Source of the DNA: Verrucomicrobiaceae bacterium
GTDB taxonomy: Bacteria; Verrucomicrobiota; Verrucomicrobiia; Verrucomicrobiales; Verrucomicrobiaceae
Assembly (NCBI GenBank): GCA_016713035.1
Contig: JADJPW010000004.1
Coordinates: 496,001 to 560,000 of the forward strand
DNA: 64,000 nucleotides
Direction of reading: 5' to 3'
Shown: piece after piece, positions 27,363 to 36,924 of the stretch
Layout of the letters: every line of letters begins with the position of its first letter
Position numbering within the stretch: the stretch's first letter is position 1
The notes under the pieces: model-generated
Seen by the model: only the letters and a program-made list of their open reading frames with translations
Told to the model about the DNA's origin: nothing
Databases searched by the model: none
Made by a program: the position numbers and the translations under genes

Positions 27363-28769
27363 AGATGGTAATCGTGACCGCCTACAAGTTGCTCAACGTG
27401 GTGTATCACAAATTGGGCAATCAAAGACCTTCATTTGAGTGATGCCAGGGGCAGGCGGTCTTTGCTGCCTGGGGCACATTCATCATGGTTGCCACGTTGC
27501 TATCTGGCTCTCTTGCTGATGCGATTGGAATGCGACGCACTCTGATGATCGGCATGCTGCTTTCCGTCGTGTTCCCGGACCGTGATGTTTGCCAGCACCA
27601 ACGTATGGGTCGCTCTTGTGTTTGGCATGGTGCCAGCAGCCATCGGCGAGGCATTTTGCACGCCAGTGCTCGTGGCGGCCACGCGTAAATTCACCACGCC
27701 GGAACAGCGCTCCGTGGCGTTCTCGATCTTCTACGCGATCATGAACGCTGGTTTCCTCGTTGCTTATTTCTTTCGCGATTCCGTCTTCTCCGCTCTGCCG
27801 CCCGATCAAGCTGGAATGGTGAGTTTTACTGGAGTGCCATTTAGCCAAGAACGGGTGCTCATCTTCGTGAGTATTGCAGTGGAGTTGCTCATGTTGCCTC
27901 TGTTGTGGCTGATGCGAGCCGACCATGATATGACCGCTGCAACTAAAAGCAGTGGCCAAGACGGTGGGTTCTGGCGAAATTTGGCACCACCATCCGAACA
28001 CAGCGAGTGAAACCGGTAAACAACTCATGGGATTGGTGCGGCACCCTGGCTTCGCGCGGCTATTGACTTTCCTAGCCATGATCGGCCTTCTCAAGATCGT
28101 TTTTGGAACGATGGACAGCGTGCTTCCCACTTTCCCGGAACGCGAACTGGAGTGGAAGGCGGTGATCGAGCAGGGCGCTTCAATGCGGTCAACAGTGTGC
28201 TCATTCTAGTCCTAGCACCTCTGATCGGTATTCTCACGCGGAAGCATTCAGCCTATTCGATGGTTATTTTCGGCGGATTTGTCACGGCGGTCTCATTTAT
28301 ATTCATGGCGCTCCCGGGCAGTTTTTTCAAGGGCTAGCCGATGGTGCCTTGGGGACGCGGTGGGGCATGGTTACCTGGATTTTCAGGGGCAAATTCATCC
28401 GCTTACATCGTGATGATTGTTCTCTGGCAGGTGGTTTTCTCAATCGGGGAGGCACTCTATTCGCCGCGTGTCTATGAGTATGCCGCCTCCATAGCGCCCA
28501 AAGGCCAAGAGGCCTCATTCGCATCATTGTCCTGCATTCCGCTGCTGATGAGCAAGATGGCCACGGGTGCACTTTTGCGGAATCATGGCTGACTGCCTGG
28601 ATACAGGCCCTGCGAACGGCCCACGACATGGATGATCGTCGGTGGAGCATTGTCGGCTGGCTCCGCTGCTGCTTTTTCTCCGCCCCTCCTTCCATTAATG
28701 AAGAAGGGAAGGCTAGCTGAGTCGGGGCTGCGCCCCCATGTTGTCGCTCGCTTTAGTGTGGGGCAATGA
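27363..28769 (+). pseudogene. Broken MFS/POT-type transporter
   Basis: Transporter segments follow one another in different frames. They include FAAWGTFIMVATLLSGSLAD, FGMVPAAIGEAFCTPVLVAA with the long run to about 28008, GLVRHPGFARLLTFLAMIGL, LILVLAPLIGILTRKHSAYS, and EALYSPRVYEYAASIAPKGQ. The last is typical of POT-like MFS proteins. Remnants continue to TGA 28767-28769 (MIVGGALSAGSAAAF). At least five frame changes occur over 1.4 kb, more than in any other gene here, and no single frame covers it. It was probably a peptide or solute transporter. Confidence 0.6.
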
Positions 28770-28815
28770 CCCGTGAAAGGCTCTACCAGCACTACTGGAA
28801 TGCATCAGAGGACCA

Positions 28816-31491
28816 TCACTTCACTGGCACGCCGCTCACATCGAGATCGGGCTTCGTGTTCCATCTTGGCGTCCAGCCGGGTTTTTCGACCTTGGTGCGG
28901 AAGATGACGGTGTTGTCGAGGGCGATGTCGTCGCTCCAGATGAACTTGGCACCTTCGAAGTCGTTCTCGAAGTAGGGCTGTTTGGGATCGACTTCTTCGA
29001 CGGTGTATTCCTTGGCGTTTTTCCAGGTGCTGTCGTCGAAGTCCACGGTCCACCAATTGGCAGGAAGAGGCTCTTGGATGACTTTTGGGTTCGCGGTGTC
29101 GGCGTTGATGGGGCCGTGGAAGAAGTTTTGGCCTTCCAGGTGGCGTTGGTGACGGTGCCGTCGGCGAATTGATGCACAGGCCGGCGTCGCCGATGCTGGT
29201 GCCGTATTCCATGCCGGTCTTCGGATCGGCGTTGTCCTTCGCAAGCACGGCGATGGTCATGGGATACTCGGGCAGGAAATCGACGCTGACGACATTGTGC
29301 GGCGTGAACTGAATGCTGTCCACGGCGACGAGGCGGCCGTTGACGTAGAGCATGAACCAATTGTCGGCATAGACGTTGAGTTTGATCGTGTCGGCGATGC
29401 TGGGCTTCACGAGGCCGGGAGGGCCACCTTTGCCTTTTCCTTTGCCGCCCCCTTTTTGGGTTCCTGGCCCGCATTGGCTCTCGGCGGGGACGGAATGACC
29501 CTGCGCCTGATCCACTGCTGTGAACGACACGCAGAGATGAACTCGCGAGCACCTTGTCCTTCATCGCGGCGATGAGCTCTTCACGACCGGGAGTGTTATT
29601 CACCTTCAGCGGGCCAGAGAGGGCGTACATCGTGATCACGTAGGTCTTTGCGCCAGGCCCCTTGGAGTGCGGGGGTTCGTAGCCCGCGTCACCTTTGAAG
29701 CCAGTGCCTAGCTTGCCAATGCGTTGCGAGTCCTTTGGCAGGCTTGCGACTTCGCTGGGGATGTCATAGATGGTCCAATACCACTTCTTGTCTCCATCAG
29801 GCGTCACATGATCCATGATCAAGGCGAAGCTCTGTGTGCCAGAGGGTGCCCCGATCCACTCGAGAGGTGGGCTGATGCCGACTCCGTCTCCAGTGAACTC
29901 AATGGGCAGATTTTTGAGGTCTTCCACCACGGGGCTATTGAGCATGAACTTGCCATCGCTGCTGCGAGGCTGATCCGGCAGTGCCACGAACGTTTCCTGC
30001 TTGCCTCCACGACCTCCACCTTCACCGCGCTTCATCTCTTCGCGTGCTGGAGGTTCATTGTCACGGGGTCGAGGGGCGTCACCGGCAGGTGCGTTGCCAG
30101 CGAGTTCATCGAGTTCCGGGGTGTCGAGTTTGCCATCGCGATTGTGATCGAAGGTGTTGAACTGCTCTTTGGCCTTCGCCATCGCATCGGGACGCCATCG
30201 CCATTCACATCGAGGATGCCTTCCACCTCGGCCTGCGGACGCGGCGGGCGACCGCCTTCTTCACCGGGACGGGGCGGCGGTTCATCACCGCGACGCATCT
30301 CGCCTTCGCGACCACCTTTGCCCTGTCCCTTGCCTTTTCCTTTGCCCTTCATGCCTTCAGCACCGCCGCCGGGCGGACGATCACCACCACCGCCACCTTG
30401 GCGACGTGCGGTGTAAACTTCATCCGCCGTGCCTTCGCGACCATTGTCGAAGTGAAAGGGATAGGTGCCATCGGCCTTGATCGAGTAGCTGACGCTGCGT
30501 TTGTCGCCATTCACCTCGTAGCTGAGCTTGTAGCTGTCCTTGCCGGTGCTTTCGAAGGCGGTGATCTTGGCACCGCGAAGCGCCGTGAGGGCCTCACGCA
30601 CACCTTGCGCACGTGGTTGCGGATCCACTTGCTCGCCCGCCTCCACGACCTCGCCGTGGAAGCCACCGAAGACATACGGATACTTGTTCGAAGCATGATA
30701 ATGATAGCCGCCGGGCGATTCGTGGCCGTGGCACTCGTCGAGGTTCGCCACGGGCGAGCCATCCGGCTCCGTGAGGCCATAGATCGGATAGCCATCGAGC
30801 GCATAAGCCACCGGCATGCCTTTGCCCACCTGCGCCTGCAAATGCAGCGGCGCGATGTGGTAGTGATAATCATCCGCGCGTCCGCAATGACCGCCCCACT
30901 CGTCGAGCTCGCCGATTTCATAGCTGATCTCACCGCGATTGTTCTGCGGGTTGAAGATCGGGATGCCATTCACCGCCAAAGCGATCGCGCCGCGCAGGAA
31001 GCGACCTTTGATCATGGCGGGTTCCTTGGCTGGCACCGGCTTCAGCGGAATGCGCCAGGCATTGTCATCGAAATACGGCTGCGGCAGCGGCACCTGCTGC
31101 TGCCACGCGGTGATGCCGACCATCATGTTGTGATCCGGCATGCCATTCGAGCCCACATAGAGAAACTCACCATCCGCACGCAGATCGAGCTTCGTGAAGG
31201 GCAGAAAGGCCTTCGCGGTCTGCGGGGCATTCGCCGCGTTCGCGACTGCCGCGGCGGCGAGTTGGACGACCGAGGCCGTGGAGGCGAGAAGAGGAGCGCG
31301 GAGACTCTTCTCCGCTTCATTCCTCTTCGCGGCTTCGCCGCCATTTTCAGAAGATGCGGGCAGGAGTGCCCGCGCTCCCTTCTGCATCCACTCCTCGAGA
31401 ATATGCGCCCGCAGCGCCTCGCGGTCGGTGGTGGCCAGATCATGCGCGGCGAGGCTTGTCGCGAATAGAAGAAGGGCAGAGAGCGTTTTCA
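28816..31491 (-). CDS. Multidomain secreted YHYH / EF-hand / PEBP protein, frameshifted
   Basis: Starts at ATG 31491 with a signal peptide (MKTLSALLLFATSLAAHD). A YHYH domain (GGHCGRADDYHYHIAP, HESPGGYHYHASN) precedes a Gly/Lys tract (GMKGKGKGKGQGKGG). Two EF-hand-like loops follow (DVNGDG and DHNRDGKLD). Then comes a PEBP/YbhB domain (EFTGDGVGISPPLEWIG; MDHVTPDGDKKWYWTIYD; MKDKVLAS), a second Gly/Lys tract (GGGKGKGKGG) and a predicted beta-sandwich (YADNWFMLYVNGRLVAVD; DDSTWKNAKEYTVEEV). Breaks lie near 30190 (lost C), 29530, 29165 and 29130 (lost A). The last module might be a separate gene. Confidence 0.65.
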
Positions 31492-31547
31492 TAGCACCGC
31501 CTACTAACTCTCGACGCGTCAAAACGGCTTCAGCGATTCTCGGGAGA

Positions 31548-31566
31548 TTTGTCAGGATTGCGTCAA
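31548..31566 (+). promoter_or_regulatory. GTCA-N7-GTCA direct-repeat box between divergent secreted-protein genes
   Basis: TTTGTCAGGATTGCGTCAA. Half-sites are eleven bases apart, and 18 of 19 bases match the site at 25819. It sits 57 bases upstream of the YHYH gene (start 31491, reverse) and 71 bases upstream of the sialidase-like gene (start 31638, forward), so one site could serve both. Confidence 0.55.
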
Positions 31567-31637
31567 GGCAGCCGCAGGCAGGCATTCGCGCCCACTTCTG
31601 CAAAGCGCTGCCCGTGCGACGCGTCTTAATCAAACGC

Positions 31638-32841
31638 ATGCACCTCACCCGCCGCCATTTTCTCCAAACGACCAGCCTCGCGCTCGCCTCGGCTCACACG
31701 CACGTTTTGGCCGCGGAGGACCCGCTCATCGAGTCCATCGAGAAAGTCGTGCTGAAGACCCCCGCGCTGCCCAAAGGCACCTGGTTCCATCCGCGAGCCT
31801 GCATGGTCGGCAAGAAGGCCTTCATGACCACGCAGCCCATCGTGGGCTCCGATCACTTCGGGCATGTGCACTGGACCACCTCCGATGACCTCGGCCAAAC
31901 CTGGAGCGAGTTCATGCCCGCGCCGCCGCTGGGTTGGGAAAAGCTGCCCGATGGCTTGAATGAGGCCGTTTGCGACATCACGCCCGAGTTTCATCCGCAG
32001 ACCGGCAGCGTGCTCGCGCTCGGTCACAATGTCTTCTACAAGGACAAAGGCTTTGATCGCAACCAGCCGCCGCGCTGGCCGATCTACGCCGTGTGGAAAG
32101 ACGGCACGTGGGGGCCGCGTCGCAAGCTCGTGTGGGACGACCCGCGTGCCACCGAGATCTACTCAAACAACTGCGGCCAGCGCCACATGCTGCCGGATGG
32201 CGATGTGCTCATGAGCTTCACCTTCGGCGTCAAAGGCCAGACGCGCTCCGTGTGCGGCGTGCGCTGCTCCTTTGATGGCGACCAGCTCCTCATCAAACAA
32301 ACCGGCAACGCGCTTACGAACAGCGTCGGCCGCGGACTGCTCGAGCCTTCGCTCACGCGGTTCGGAGGCCGTTTTTACCTCACCATCCGCGCCGAGGATC
32401 GCAAAGGCTACGTCGCCGTGAGCGATGACGGCCTGCACTACGAGCCGCAGCAGCCATGGAGCTGGGACGACGGCACGCCGCTCATGACGAACAGCACGCA
32501 GCAGCACTGGCTCACGCATTCCGACGGCCTCTTCCTCGTCTATACGCGACGCGATCCCACCAACGAAAAGGTCATCCGCTGGCGTGCCCCGCTCTGGGTG
32601 GCGCAGGTGGACCCGGAAAACGCTCCGCCTCATCCGCGCCACCGAGCGCGTCGTGCTCCCGCTCATCGGCGATGGCGTGAACGCCGCCGACCTCGTCGCC
32701 TTCAACGGCAACTTCGGCGTCTGCAATGCCAGCCCCGCCGAATCCTGGATCACCGACGGCTCCTGGTGCCCCAAAACCAACACCGGCGAACTCAACCTCG
32801 CCCGCGTGAAGTGGCGGAAGGCGAATGCGTTGGTGGCATAG
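31638..32841 (+). CDS. Secreted sialidase/BNR-like protein, frameshifted
   Basis: ATG 31638 gives a twin-arginine signal (MHLTRRHFLQTTSLALASA). The body has repeated beta-propeller features of the sialidase superfamily: WTTSDDLGQTWSEF, a VAVSDDGLHYEP blade, and EPSLTRFGGRFYLTIRAEDR. One extra G near 32615 breaks the frame; removing it joins AQVDP to KTLRLIRATERVVLPL. Restored length is about 400 residues. Family members act on glycans, but the catalytic Tyr-Glu pair cannot be placed with certainty. It shares an upstream GTCA box with the YHYH gene and lies directly before the two-component system. Confidence 0.65.
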
Positions 32842-32892
32842 CCAAGGCAGCACAACGCCGTTCAGATTCGTGCTTCTCAAGCTGTGCATAAA

Positions 32893-32911
32893 TTTGTCGG
32901 GATTGTGTAAA
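32893..32911 (+). promoter_or_regulatory. GTCA-type direct-repeat box upstream of the response regulator
   Basis: TTTGTCGGGATTGTGTAAA matches the boxes at 25819 and 31548, with the same eleven-base half-site spacing (GTCG then GTAA). It ends 38 bases before the regulator start at 32950, so autoregulation is plausible. Confidence 0.5.
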
Positions 32912-32949
32912 GAGCCGTGCAGACAGGAAGGTCTGCATCACACTCCGCC

Positions 32950-33647
32950 ATGCGCCTCCTCATCATCGACGACGACACCGAGCTCTGCCAGCTCGTGGCC
33001 GATTACCTAACGCCGATGGGCTTCCAGGTCGAAATGGAGCACGATGGCGAGCGTGGAGCTGACCGCGCCACCTCCGAGGGCTGGGCGGCCATCATCCTCG
33101 ATGTCATGATGCCCGGCTGCGATGGCTTTGAAGTCCTCCGCCGCATCCGTGCGAAGTCCAAAGTGCCCGTCATGATGCTCACCGGCCGCGGCGAGGAGGT
33201 GGACCGCATCGTCGGCCTCGAACTCGGTGCAGACGACTACCTGCCGAAGACTTTTTCCTCCCGCGAGCTCCTCGCCCGCCTCCGCGCCCTGCTGCGCCGC
33301 ACCGGCTGGATCGCGGAGACTGCTCCTCAGGCTCCTATCAAAGAAATCGTCATCGGCGAACTGCGCATCAATCCCGAAACGCATGATGTCGTCCTCGGCG
33401 ACCAGCCCGTGCAGCTCACGCCGGCTGAGTTCGGCCTTCTTTTGTCACTCGCGAAGGCCCACGGTCGTGTCAAAACACGCGAGCAGCTCATCGAAGAGGT
33501 CGCCGACCGCGAGTGGGATGTCTTTGACCGCGCCATCGACATGCACATCTCCACGCTACGCAAAAACTCGGCGATGACCCCAAGGAGCCGCGCTACATCA
33601 AAACCGTGCGCGGCTACGGCTATCAACTCGTCACTCCCGCCCGATGA
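32950..33647 (+). CDS. CpxR-like OmpR-family response regulator, frameshifted near the end
   Basis: Receiver domain MRLLIIDDDTELCQLVADYL with acidic pocket DDD, phospho-acceptor Asp in ILDVMMPGCDG, and Lys in YLPKTFSSRELLARLRALLR. The C-terminal winged helix (LTPAEFGLLLSLAKAHGRV, VFDRAIDMHISTLRKK) breaks at an A5 run near 33562-33566. One more A restores GDDPKEPRYIKTVRGYGYQL and the stop at 33645-33647. Restored length is 232 residues. The start overlaps nothing; the stop overlaps the kinase start by ATGA. The GTCA box 38 bases upstream suggests autoregulation. Confidence 0.85.
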
Positions 33648-35055
33648 GCCGCGTGCGCCTACCGCTTTACGGCAAGATCCTCTCGTGGTTCGCCCTGAAC
33701 CTCGCGGTGCTGGCGCTGCTCTTCTTTTTCTTCCTCAAGGCGCAGTTTCGCCTCGGTCTCGACTGGATGCTCTCCGGCGAGCCCGGTGATCGCATCGCCG
33801 CCATCGGCGAGACCATCACCTTTGAGTTCTCCCGCCTCGCCGAGAGCGAATGGCCCGCTCATTTGAGCGACTACGATCAAAAACACGGCGTCACCTTCGG
33901 CCTTTTGACGGACGCGGCGAGCAGCTCCATGGCAAACCGCTCACGCCACCGCCCGAGGTCATGCCGCGACTCATCGACCGCCGTCCACTCGGAGAAAAAC
34001 TCGCCCGCCGCGCACCCGGCCCTGTCTCGAAACGTCCTGCCGATGCACCGCCGAAGCCGCGCTTCATGATGCGTGCTGGCGATCCCGCTCGCTACTGGGC
34101 TGGTGTGCATCTCGACCTCGTCGCGCAGGATGGTCGCTCACTCACGCTCGTCATGGTCTCTGACAGCATCAGCGGCGGCGGCCTCTTTTTCGATCTGCGC
34201 CCGTGGCTCTGGCTCGCTGCTGCCGCACTCCTCATCTCCGCACTCCATGTGGATGCCCTTCGTGCGCGGCATCACCGGCTTCATCGGCACGCTCAACCAC
34301 GCCGCAGGCCGCATCGCGCATGGCAAATTCGACGAGCGCATCGAAAAACAACGCAGCGATGAACTCGGCGAGCTCTCCACCTCCGTGAACACCATGGCCG
34401 CGCAGCTCGGCGACTACATGCGCGAGCAAAAACGCATCACCGCCGATGTCGCACACGAGCTATGCAGCCCCATCGCCCGCATGCAGATGGCGCTCGGCGT
34501 GGTGGAGCAGCGCAGCACGCCCGATCAATCCACCTACCTGCAAAACTCGACCGCGAACTCCAGCACATGGCCAAACTCGTCGAAGAGGTCCTCGCCTTCT
34601 CCAAAGCGGAAACCATCCCCGGCCGCGGAACGCCCGAAGACCTCGATTTGCGCGAATTGCTCCAAAACATCCTCGCCCGCGAAGCGCCCGAAAACGGCAT
34701 CAAACTCGAGATCGGCGACTTCAAGCTCCACAGCCTCCGAAACGCCCTGGATCGCGGCATCGGCAACGTCGTGCGCAACGCCATCCGCTACGCCAAAAAC
34801 ATCGAAATCACCGCCAATGCTGAAAACGGCCACGTGACACTCCAAATCGCAGATCGTGGCCCCGGAGTGCCCGAAGAGGCCATTGCACGCCTCTTTGAGC
34901 CCTTTTTCCGCCCTGAGGCGGCCCGTGGCCGCAACACAGGTGGCAGCGGCCTCGGCCTCGCGATCACGAAGCGCTGCATCGAAGCCTGCGGTGGCACCGT
35001 GACGGCACGGAATCGCGAGGGCGGCGGGCTGGTGGTGGACATCACTCTGCCATGA
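33644..35055 (+). CDS. CpxA-like sensor histidine kinase, frameshifted
   Basis: N-terminal helix (FALNLAVLALLFFFFL), a periplasmic domain of about 140 residues, and a second helix (WLWLAAAALLISAL). A HAMP (GITGFIGTLNHAAGRIAHGK) precedes the H-box ADVAHELCSPIARM. The HATPase region (IGNVVRNAIRYAKN, ADRGPGVPEEAIARLFEPF, GGSGLGLAI) ends at 35055. Frame changes occur near 33902-33905 (T run), near 34228 and near 34542-34545 (A run). About 470 residues when restored. It partners with the adjacent regulator. Confidence 0.8.
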
Positions 35056-35115
35056 GATGAGCGGCTGGCAAAAAAGCCGTCGATCCGTTACTTCGCGGCT
35101 GGAACTTGTGAGGGA

Positions 35116-35661
35116 TCATACTTCGCCCCCCTTGGACACCTGGATCAGCGTCATGCGCACCTTCGTGGGAAAGAACTTCTCGGGATCAGGGCGCTTGTGG
35201 ACGTGGAGATTTTTGTCGTCTTTGAGGACGAGATGCATCTCCTTGATGCCCTGGCTCCAGATGATGTCGTTGTTCTGCCAGAACTTCGTCATATCGAGAT
35301 CCTTTTCGATCACGCCCGTCTTGGAATACGCCCCCGTGCCGATGCAGCCGTAGCCGTGGTTTTGGCCTTTGTAAGGGATGTAGCACACGCTCCACGACGT
35401 GGGCTGATCCCCCGCCGGTTTTTCGAGCACCTCCAGCCGCAGATGCGCCGTGCCGTTGCGGTAATCCACCGGTGTCGTCCAGTCCTTCGGACGCTGCGGA
35501 TTGAGTCGGTCGTCTTTGAGGTAGTAGTGCGACTGACTGGGCTTCGAATTAAGCGCATCTTCCTGCGTGAAGGTGAACGTCACATCAAAAAGCACAAACT
35601 GCTCTGCACGAGCCGTGGTGAGAAACGCGAGCGTGAGGAGGGAGATGAGGCGGAGGATCAT
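35116..35661 (-). CDS. Secreted protein of unknown function
   Basis: 181 residues with a signal peptide (MILRLISLLTLAFLTTARA). The mature part has two central Cys residues (SVCYIPYKGQNHGYGCIGTG) that could form a disulfide, and a His-rich end (NLHVHKRPDPEKFF). Predicted beta-rich. No family recognised. It lies between the two-component system and McrC and is convergent with the kinase. Confidence 0.55.
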   Translation of the reverse strand: MILRLISLLTLAFLTTARAEQFVLFDVTFTFTQEDALNSKPSQSHYYLKDDRLNPQRPKDWTTPVDYRNGTAHLRLEVLEKPAGDQPTSWSVCYIPYKGQNHGYGCIGTGAYSKTGVIEKDLDMTKFWQNNDIIWSQGIKEMHLVLKDDKNLHVHKRPDPEKFFPTKVRMTLIQVSKGGEV

Positions 35662-35688
35662 GGTGGTGGGTTGTGTTGGAGATGAATC

Positions 35689-36924
35689 TCAGGCTAGATC
35701 GCTGCGAGTGACTCGAATGCTTTGAAGACGCAATTCCTGTGCATCGAAGGTTTGCAGCGTCTCACAGTTCTCCTCACCCGTCGTAGGGTGCAGGATCATG
35801 AGCCTACTGGGTTTGCCCGTGTGGATTCGTTGTGCGAGTTGGCCGTAGCAGATGAGCTGGCGCAGATCTTCGATGCGCGGCCAGTTTTGGACATCGGGGA
35901 GCTTGTACTTTGCATCGCCGACCCAGATCTCGTTTTCATCCAGCCAGAAGAAGTCCGCGTCCTGCGCGATACGTTTGTCCGGGGCCACAAGCAGCGTGCC
36001 AAGACGTTTTTGCGGCTCGATGCGCTGCTTGTAGGTCTTTTCGAGCCAACACAGGCAGTAGTCCTCAAAGAGGCGATTCATGTCGATGAGGAAAACGAAA
36101 CTGCCGCTGCTCCCAGCGTGCATTTCACGGCCCTGACCGGTCAAAACAGCGAGCGCTAGATCATGGCACGGCCTCCAGCGGACATTCAGCCGTGACCAAC
36201 GGATGCCTGTGGCTGATGCGACTGCCTGAACGGGCTGCACGGATTCGACTTCATCAAACATGGCGAGTGCATCACGCAAGTCCGCGGCGGCACCGGGCAG
36301 GCGCACACGCTCCAAGAGCACCTCAGCAGCGCAGCGCAGCAGGTGGGCGAGCGGCGTGTCCGGCGTGAACTCATCCCATGCGCATGCGATCACATCCGGG
36401 CGGCCAAAATGAACCGTGGACTGCCTTGCAAAGTCAATCCGGCCCCGCACCAGCGGCAGATCATCTCGCATGCTGATGTATTCCTGTGCCAGCCCCATAC
36501 CGAGCTGGTGACGCAGTCGCCGCGCAAAGAGCCAGGCCAGGAGATCGCAGATGGAATCGGGAGACTCCTCCACCTCGGCCTCGCCAGCGTCGATGAGACC
36601 TTCGTGGCCGGACTCCTCCAGCAGCCAGAGCAGGTTTTTCATCACTGTGGCGGCGCTTTGATTCGTCACCTGCCCATCTTTCACGAGTTCGGCGTCGAGT
36701 TTGGGATAAATCTCCACACAAACACCGCCCGCCTCGATCACGCCCACATGCTGCTGCGCTCTCAAAATGTTCCCGTCCAGCCCTTCAAAACTCAATGGCG
36801 GCTGCTTCAAACCATGCGCCTCCTGCCAGGCCGTAGCCGAAGCCAGCACCGCTTGGCGTGTGTCGTGGCTCCAGCTCACATTCACACGTTGATGCTCGCA
36901 GAGGCGGAAAGGTTCAGAAATCAC
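35689..36924 (-). CDS. mcrC: McrC-like subunit of a McrBC restriction system
   Basis: A 411-residue McrC-family protein. N-terminal region with SWSHDTRQAVLASATAW; middle VRGRIDFARQSTVHFGRPD, typical of McrC; and a PD-(D/E)xK nuclease core, DADFFWLDENEIWVGDAKYK. McrC supplies the nuclease of the type IV modification-dependent restriction complex. Its ATGA start overlaps the mcrB stop (36921-36924), so the two are translated together. Confidence 0.8.
   Translation of the reverse strand: MISEPFRLCEHQRVNVSWSHDTRQAVLASATAWQEAHGLKQPPLSFEGLDGNILRAQQHVGVIEAGGVCVEIYPKLDAELVKDGQVTNQSAATVMKNLLWLLEESGHEGLIDAGEAEVEESPDSICDLLAWLFARRLRHQLGMGLAQEYISMRDDLPLVRGRIDFARQSTVHFGRPDVIACAWDEFTPDTPLAHLLRCAAEVLLERVRLPGAAADLRDALAMFDEVESVQPVQAVASATGIRWSRLNVRWRPCHDLALAVLTGQGREMHAGSSGSFVFLIDMNRLFEDYCLCWLEKTYKQRIEPQKRLGTLLVAPDKRIAQDADFFWLDENEIWVGDAKYKLPDVQNWPRIEDLRQLICYGQLAQRIHTGKPSRLMILHPTTGEENCETLQTFDAQELRLQSIRVTRSDLA

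Noticed and set aside
27141..28700. Several separate small membrane proteins in a row.
   Set aside because: The pieces from about 27450 on align in order with one transporter, so they are better read as one broken gene. Only 27141-27362 is kept as a possible separate gene.
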